NCBI GenBank assembly: GCA_963680875.1
Contig: OY804585.1
Span: 28,138,186 to 28,202,185, forward strand
Length of the DNA: 64,000 bases
Direction: 5' to 3'
Origin: Bathymodiolus brooksi
Lineage: Eukaryota > Mollusca > Bivalvia > Mytilida > Modiolidae
Every line of letters starts with the position of its first letter. Position 1 is the first letter of the stretch. Under the pieces are notes generated by a model, which ran no database searches, was not told the DNA's origin, and saw only the letters and a list, made by a program, of their open reading frames with translations. The position numbers were made by a program, and so were the translations under genes. Below, piece after piece: positions 57,801-64,000 of the stretch.

Positions 57801-58284
57801 GCTCTTTTAGGATTCGATAAAAGAGACAGCAGCTTTGAATGTTTGAACGATGCAACTGCTTTTGACAGCCGGTTGCAATGAGATATCGTACGAGGGAAAG
57901 CGACTCTTGTCTTTGTTCTGTTTTACCAAGAGGGATACTAACAGACCGGAAATGCTTGTGTCGTGAATGGCTCATAGAAGACGTAAGTATTTAGTAAAGG
58001 GCGCTTTTTCGTTTGCCATTTTATGCATCATGACAAGTTGAGCATCTCTACGCCTGTTTTACACCACTCACATTATTATTATTTGATTGTCCCAAGTAAA
58101 GACTTGGATTTCCAACGTCATATGTCGTGGTCTTTTTTATGATCAATGAATTGAACTGAGAGGTGGTTGTCCATTTTGTTGTTATTGGTGGAATTATTGA
58201 CTATCACTGTTCAAACTTTCTATTCATAAAAGTACCTGAACATTGCAAAACATAATGTTGAATGGTATCATTTGCATTATTAAT

Positions 58285-58512
58285 ATATTGGATTTTCAAC
58301 TACTTGTGCAATCGGTGTCCATCACCACTAAAGTTGTGAGTTCAAATCCTGGTTATGTTGAGGTGTACTCAATACAACATTGTGTGATAAAGTTTGTCAG
58401 TGCCTTACGACATGTCTGTGGTTCTCTCCGGGTACTCCGGTTTCCTCCGCCAGTAAAGCTGACCGCGTCGATATAGCTGAAATATTGTGGAAAGTGGCGT
58501 TAATCGCAAAAC
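58285..58512 (+). mobile_element. SINE S1 (plus), copy B
   Basis: Counterpart of 8370-8600. The head is better preserved here (GTGAGTTCAAATCCTGG). Confidence 0.85.
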
Positions 58513-58799
58513 CCTTAACCCAAGTGTGCCATATTTGCAGATAGCAAGTATGTAGAAAATACATCATTTAAAAATGTGTCGCTGACATGGTTCTATGGAC
58601 AAATGTTTTGATTGCCAAAAGATAGCTAGGGTCTGAAAATATTGCTTTTCAACTCTCCTCATCAACCACTCCTAACAAGCTGTACCTCATTAGGAACTGC
58701 TGCTAATTGTTTTGCAATTAGCCAGACATTTTTTACCCCTAGTAGTTTGTAGGAAATGTCATGTTTTATTGATGTTATTTGTGCTTGTTGACTTATATT

Positions 58800-59055
58800 C
58801 TTGTGTCCAACACGTCTTGACTATTTGAGTAGCATGGCGAGTGTCTATAAGAGGCAGGAACTGCTTACCCTTCGCGAGCACTAGGGGACACCCCGGTATT
58901 TTGGTGGAGCCCGTGTTGCTCATCTCTCTAGTTTTCTGTGCTGTGATTTTAGTTTTGTTTCTCTTTGTTCTGTGCCTTATCTACCCAATGTTGCCTGTGT
59001 CTCTCGATTGTTCATTATTGCTTTCCCCTTCAGTTTTCTCTAATGTTAATTCACC
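58800..59055 (+). repeat. Dispersed repeat R1 (plus), copy B
   Basis: Counterpart of 8880-9135. Confidence 0.65.
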
Positions 59056-59214
59056 AAACACCAGGTAATTCTTTATGTCCCGTTCTTATGGCGAATTACA
59101 AAAGTCGTTGTACCATTCTTCAATCATTTCTGTATATTTTTTTTAATAAATTCCTGAACATCTTCTCGTCCTATATATGATTGGAACATATTATTTGCCG
59201 CTGAATGGATTAGG

Positions 59215-59465
59215 CTTATGATGCTTAGCACCACTTTAAACAATATTTCAGTAGTGTCGTGGCGGTCAGTTTTATTCGTGGAGAACACCGGAGAAAACCA
59301 CCGATCTGACGCAAGTCACTGACAAACATTATCACATAATGTTGTATCGAGTACACCTAGCCTGACCGGGATTCGAACTCACGTTTGTGGTGATAGGCAC
59401 TGATTGCACATGTAGTTGTAAATCCAACTCCATACGATCACGACCACCACGATCCCCTATTTGCC
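59215..59465 (-). mobile_element. SINE S1 (minus), copy B
   Basis: Counterpart of 9455-9690. Confidence 0.85.
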
Positions 59466-60059
59466 GCTGGATGAAAAGCAACAGAAAATCAATCAATATA
59501 ACGAGGTGTATATTTGATTTGTCTCGCATAACCAATGGAGGGCAATTTTTGAATTGTCGTACCCCTCTGCTGAGAAATTATACCACATGTCTATAGTAAT
59601 GGCGTTCCTACGGGGTCAATTAAAATGGAGACGCGCAAATATGAGACTGGATATTGATTTTATGTCGTGAGCTTATTCCAATGTATTTCTTTGTTTTAAT
59701 ATTATTACCGGTATATTATTGCGCACAAGAACTATTTTCGTGTCATCATAGAAGAGATGCTAAACATTTAGAATCATCTCATCTAAACAAAAGCTTTGGG
59801 ACTTGCCTTTCAGAACATGGGGTTATATCTCACTTCCTGCGTTTGGTGAATGTTTATATTATATATTTTATATATGTTGGAGCTCATATAACCAAAGCAA
59901 GTTGTTCAAAAACACAGCTTGGTCTTAGAACGCGATGCATATTAGTGCCTTTTCAATGGAAAATTCAATGCTTCTTGAACGTTACAGAAAATTTGTAGCA
60001 GCTCATAGCGAATAGTGGTTTGTCGGAAGTGGTTGTTCGTGGATCGCTACAAGGGAAAA

Positions 60060-61925
60060 ACAGTTTGAATATACCAAAGAGGTAATCAGAAGCCATGAAT
60101 TGAAGAAGGATATGCAATACAATGACCCAAAAAAGAACAAACAACGATCTACAGAACACTACACAGAAATAAAAAGATCAAACAACGAGATATCTACACA
60201 ACACTACACAGAAATAAAAAGATCAAACAATGAGATATCTACACAACTCTACACAGAAATAAAAAGATCAAACAACGAGATATCTACACAACACTACACA
60301 GAGATAAAAAGATAAAACAACGAGATATCTACACAACACTACACAGAAATAAAAAGATCAAACAACGAGATATCTACACAACACTACACAGAAATAAAAA
60401 GATCAAACAACGAGATATCTACACAACACTACACAGAAATAAAAAGATCAAACAAAGAGATATCTACACAACACTACACAGAAATAAAAAGATCAAACAA
60501 CGAGATATCTACACAACACTACACAGAAATAAAAAGATCAAACAACGAGATATCTACACAACTCTACACAGAAATAAAAAGATCAAACAACGAGATATCT
60601 ACACAACACTACACAGAAATAAAAAGATCAAACAACGAGATATCTACACAACACTACACAGAAATAAAAAGATCAAACAACGAGATATCTACACAACACT
60701 ACACAGAAATGAAAAGATCAAACAACGAGATATCTACACAACTCTACACAGAAATAAAAAGATCAAACAACGAGATATCTACACAACACTACACAGAGAT
60801 AAAAAGATCAAACAACGAGATATCTACACAACACTACACAGAAATAAAAAGATCAAACAACGAGATATCTACACAACACTACACAGAAATAAAAAGATCA
60901 AACAACGAGATATCTACACAACACTACACAGAAATAAAAAGACCAAACAACGAGATATCTACACAACACTACACAGAAATAAAAAGATCAAACAACGAGA
61001 TATCTACACAACACTACACAGAAATAAAAAGATCAAACAACGAGATATCTACACAACACTACACAGAAATAAAAAGAACAAACAACGAGATATCTACACA
61101 ACACTACACAGAAATAAAAAGATCAAACAACGATCTACACAACACTACACAGAAATAAAAAGATCAAACAACGAGATATCTACACAACACTACACAGAAA
61201 TAAAAAGATCAAACAACGAGATATCTACACAACACTACACAGAAATAAAAAGATCAAACAACGAGATATCTACACAACACTACACAGAAATAAAAAGATC
61301 AAACAACGAGATATCTACACAACACTACACAGAAATAAAAAGATCAAACAACGAGATATCTACACAACACTACACAGAAATAAAAAGACCAACCAACGAG
61401 ATATCTACACAACACTACACAGAAATAAAAAGATCAAACAACGAGATATCTACACAACACTACACAGAAATAAAAAGATCAAACAACGAGATATCTACAC
61501 AACACTACACAGAAATAAAAAGATCAAACAACGAGATATCTACACAACACTACACAGAAATAAAAAGAACAAACAACGAGATATTTACACAACACTACAC
61601 AGAAATAAAAAGATCAAACAACGATCTACACAACACTACACAGAAATAAAAAGATCAAACAACGAGATATCTACACAACACTACACAGAAATAAAATGAT
61701 CAAACAACGAGATATCTACACAACACTACACAGAAATAAAAAGATCAAACAACGAGATATCTACACAACACTACACAGAAATAAAAAGATCAAACAACGA
61801 GATATCTACACAACACTACACAGAAATAAAAAGATCAAACAACGAGATATCTACACAACACTACACAGAAATAAAAAGATCAAACAAAAACAACTCGAAT
61901 CTCGCTTAAAACCGTGGGTATAATT
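60060..61925 (-). repeat. R1 copy invaded by a 45-bp minisatellite (about 39 units)
   Basis: R1 (minus) flanks at 60060-60135 and 61890-61925. Between them is the 45-bp unit GATCAAACAACGAGATATCT, ACACAACACTACACAGAAAT, AAAAA. A 41-bp ancestral-type unit (CAACGATCTACAC) occurs at 61131 and 61622, 491 bp apart (ten 45-bp units plus one 41-bp), a higher-order repeat of 11 units. Copy A (10290-10455) has a single unit. The frames reading NNEISTQHYTEIKRS repeats are by-products. Confidence 0.97.
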
Positions 61926-62121
61926 CGTCATGTATTGGAATTATTGCACTTTTGACATTAAACAACAACAAGCAATCAATCAATCATCTTTAAATTAACA
62001 TTGACGTGAAACAATATTTCATTACTTCCTTGAAAAATGATATAATTTATTTATAGAATGAGAAAGTAAGCATATGCAAGGATACTGGTGTCATTGTTAA
62101 CCTACATCACAGCATAGATGT

Positions 62122-62127
62122 ATAAAG
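62122..62127. other. Empty target site of the Ngaro insertion
   Basis: ATAAAG followed directly by TACATTTTATA. In copy A, ATAAAG occurs on both sides of the 6.9-kb element. Confidence 0.85.
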
Positions 62128-62205
62128 TACATTTTATAAATTGTTTACCTGTATTATAGCAATTTTATATTGTATTTAGATCAGGAAGTTGAAAAGAAAC
62201 TCAAA

Positions 62206-62215
62206 ATGGCGACAG
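62206..62215 (+). CDS. Coding exon 1 of a second CD225-family gene
   Basis: ATGGCGACAG|GTATGT, same as 17750-17759, with the upstream 60 bp conserved. Later exons would lie beyond 64000. It could also be an orphan exon left by the duplication. Confidence 0.65.
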
Positions 62216-62284
62216 GTATGTCTAATATTTTGATTATGACTCTTTTTAATCAAATTAAAATTATATGTTGTTTTAAAAAAAACG

Positions 62285-62370
62285 TAGATATAAAGTTTAG
62301 TGCGCACGACGCGTGTCTGGAATAACTTTCATCAGATACACTCAAAATCGAAAGATTGGAGCACCAAATA
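62285..62370 (+). repeat. Dispersed repeat R2, copy B
   Basis: Counterpart of 17840-17930. Confidence 0.7.
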
Positions 62371-63095
62371 ATATAAAATTTCCGGAACAATAAAACCAAA
62401 GGGCCTTAACAGGATAGCCAAAATCGGCCAATGTCATATATGCGCAAAAAATCACTCCTTTTAGAAAGGGTAAATCACAGTGATATAATGATTTTGAATA
62501 AAAAAAAATGTTTTTAATAAAAATTGGACCAGATGACGGTGGTTATGGGGTTTCGATAAAGTAACTACATGTATACGTTAGTATGGTAGATATTCAGATC
62601 GTTTATACATGTTTAAGATCTCTCATTCCTTTCTTCATTCTCTGTTTTTGTGCAATTTACACATATCAATGTAAGAAATATGCATATACAGGCATGCTAT
62701 ATCAAATAATGTAGTAACTTATTGTATATAGGAGAAGACTTCATAAGTCTGTTTAACTTGTGCCTTATCCTTTTTGCACATTTTCAAGAACAAATGAAAT
62801 ATGCTTAAGCTAAACTTAAGCATTGTAATATTCTACACGTGTAAGTTATTTCTACTTAAACCATGACTAGCATTTGTTGCTTTATCAAATCCGGGAATGG
62901 CGATCCATCAATATTTGTTTCATAATCAAATCCGGGAATCACATAATGCTCTAACGGCCAACATTTTAAGGACAACAGATGTCAAGTTAGATGTACTACT
63001 AACATCAATATATTTGTTTTTTGCATTTTTGTTGTAAGGGGCCTCCTTGACGCAAGCAATATTGTCGTTGCATTTATATATCTACCGATACAATC
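62371..63095. other. Intron-like sequence after exon 1 of the second CD225 gene
   Basis: Homologous to copy A to about 62973, then unique. No gene seen. Confidence 0.5.
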
Positions 63096-63099
63096 TGCG

Positions 63100-63478
63100 C
63101 ATATCAAGGGGATCCGCGTCGGTGGTGTAAAGGATAGCATTTACTTTCGCGGTACGGTAGGATCGCAGGAGACGCGGATGGGTCATCCCAAATACAATAA
63201 AATTGGTGTCTGCTTCTCCGCTAAGCACATAGTATTAATGAGTAAGGCCACAAACTGTTTGCATCAGAATCGAGATAATGTGTCCGGATGGAGCGACATG
63301 TCTACCCGTGGACTGTTATTTCAATGAGCTTGCACTATAACAAAAATCCAACTAAGCCTGTGGTCTTGTAAAAAACGAACATCATCATGATCTCATCGAA
63401 TGTAATTTGTTCTCGCCATGATATAGCTGAAACATTGCTCAGTTGGCATTAAACAACAATCACTCGCTCCCTCACTCA
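63100..63478 (+). mobile_element. SINE family S3 (plus)
   Basis: ATAATGTGTCCGGATGGAGC, TTCTCGCCATGATATAGCTG, and GTTGGCATTAAACAACAATC. The head has an extra segment compared with the other S3 copies. Confidence 0.85.
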
Positions 63479-63789
63479 AACTTATCTTTAAATATTAGTT
63501 TGTAGTTATTATTAACCAGGAACCAGTTAATTATTTGTGTACCATTGAATAACATATGCATGCATGCATACAATGGGGAATAATTCAAGCATTTAAAATT
63601 GGTAAATATTTTTGATAAAACAAATAGTTTTTTTTTTTAATTTTGTATTTTTTGATTAACTGAACTTGGAAACGAAAGTAAACTCTATTCAAACTAGCTA
63701 AATTAAGAAATGGTCATCAGAATGTTTTACTCTTTATTTTTTGAATAGTGAATAGAAGTACTTAGGCAACACAAATCACTATATTTATA

Positions 63790-64000
63790 GTTGGGTCATC
63801 GTGGTCGTGATCGTATGGTAGTTGGATTTACAACTGCCTATGCAATCAGTGCCTATCACCAATAAAGTCTTGAGTCCGAATCCCTCTCATGGGCATGACG
63901 AGGTGTATTCGATGCAATATTAAGCGATAAAGTTTTCAGTAACTTACGGCAGGTCGTTGGTTTTGTCCGGGTACTCCGATTTCCTCAACCAATAAAACTT
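63790..64000 (+). mobile_element. SINE S1 (plus), cut by window end
   Basis: Intact head (CGTGGTCGTGATCGTATGGT, TGCAATCAGTGCCTATCACC) and body to CAACCAATAAAACTT. Confidence 0.85.

Larger units (their letters stand above)
38811..62973 (+). repeat. Segmental duplication, copy B
   Basis: Direct copy of 1951-18286. It is interrupted by a 12.2-kb element at 42290-54463 and enlarged by two expanded minisatellites (about 54722-56600 and 60135-61890). It has fewer 178-bp satellite monomers than copy A (about 3.4 against 6.3). Beyond about 62973 the two copies diverge. Confidence 0.9.

Noticed and set aside
60100..61923. Long repetitive open frames (NNEISTQHYTEIKRS type)
   Set aside because: Frames follow from the 45-bp unit being 15 codons. 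They start and end inside a dispersed repeat, and the 41-bp units break them.
54722..61925. Regular arrays that might suggest CRISPR
   Set aside because: Units of 31 and 45 bp repeat without distinct spacers, in a eukaryotic intron-bearing sequence. They are minisatellites.

Overview
The window is AT-rich, intron-bearing, transposon-dense animal DNA. A lophotrochozoan, most probably a marine bivalve, is the best guess. The reasons are modular tRNA-derived SINEs with the tail pattern common in molluscs, a very abundant dispersed repeat (here R1) of a kind I associate with bivalve genomes, and BEL/Pao, Ngaro, Tc1, hAT-like and pogo-like elements. The species is not determined. Only a few percent is host coding sequence, and no rRNA gene, tRNA gene or CRISPR array was found.

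Layout: 1-1529 (minus) is the gag and protease start of a decayed BEL/Pao retrotransposon. From 1951 to about 18286 runs copy A of a large segmental duplication, whose copy B is 38811 to about 62973 in the same orientation. Each copy carries a private insertion. Copy A holds a 6.9-kb Ngaro-type tyrosine-recombinase retrotransposon (10657-17562) with SGNH-hydrolase, gag, RT/RNase H and recombinase remnants. Copy B holds a 12.2-kb element (42290-54463) with short inverted ends, subterminal TTCGGAA-rich arrays and spliced gene fragments on both strands. Copy B also has two minisatellites grown from about 4 to 60 and from 1 to 39 units.

Host genes: a four-exon CD225/dispanin-family gene (17750-29112, plus) was reconstructed from splice sites and phase. 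Its CD225 domain is intact but its proline/glutamine-rich N-terminal exon has two in-frame stops. Its first coding exon is repeated in copy B (62206-62215), so a tandem paralogue probably continues past the window. A compact minus-strand gene (37691-38077) encodes an unrecognised 128-residue protein with an N-myristoylation-type start.

Between the CD225 gene and copy B (29.5-37.3 kb) lie repeats: an inverted copy of a 178-bp satellite element, and tandem arrays of 22/62, 78 and 52 bp. The right end returns to SINEs and intron-like sequence. The general picture is a tandem duplication of an immune/membrane-type gene whose flanks were then remodelled by mobile elements and minisatellite expansion.
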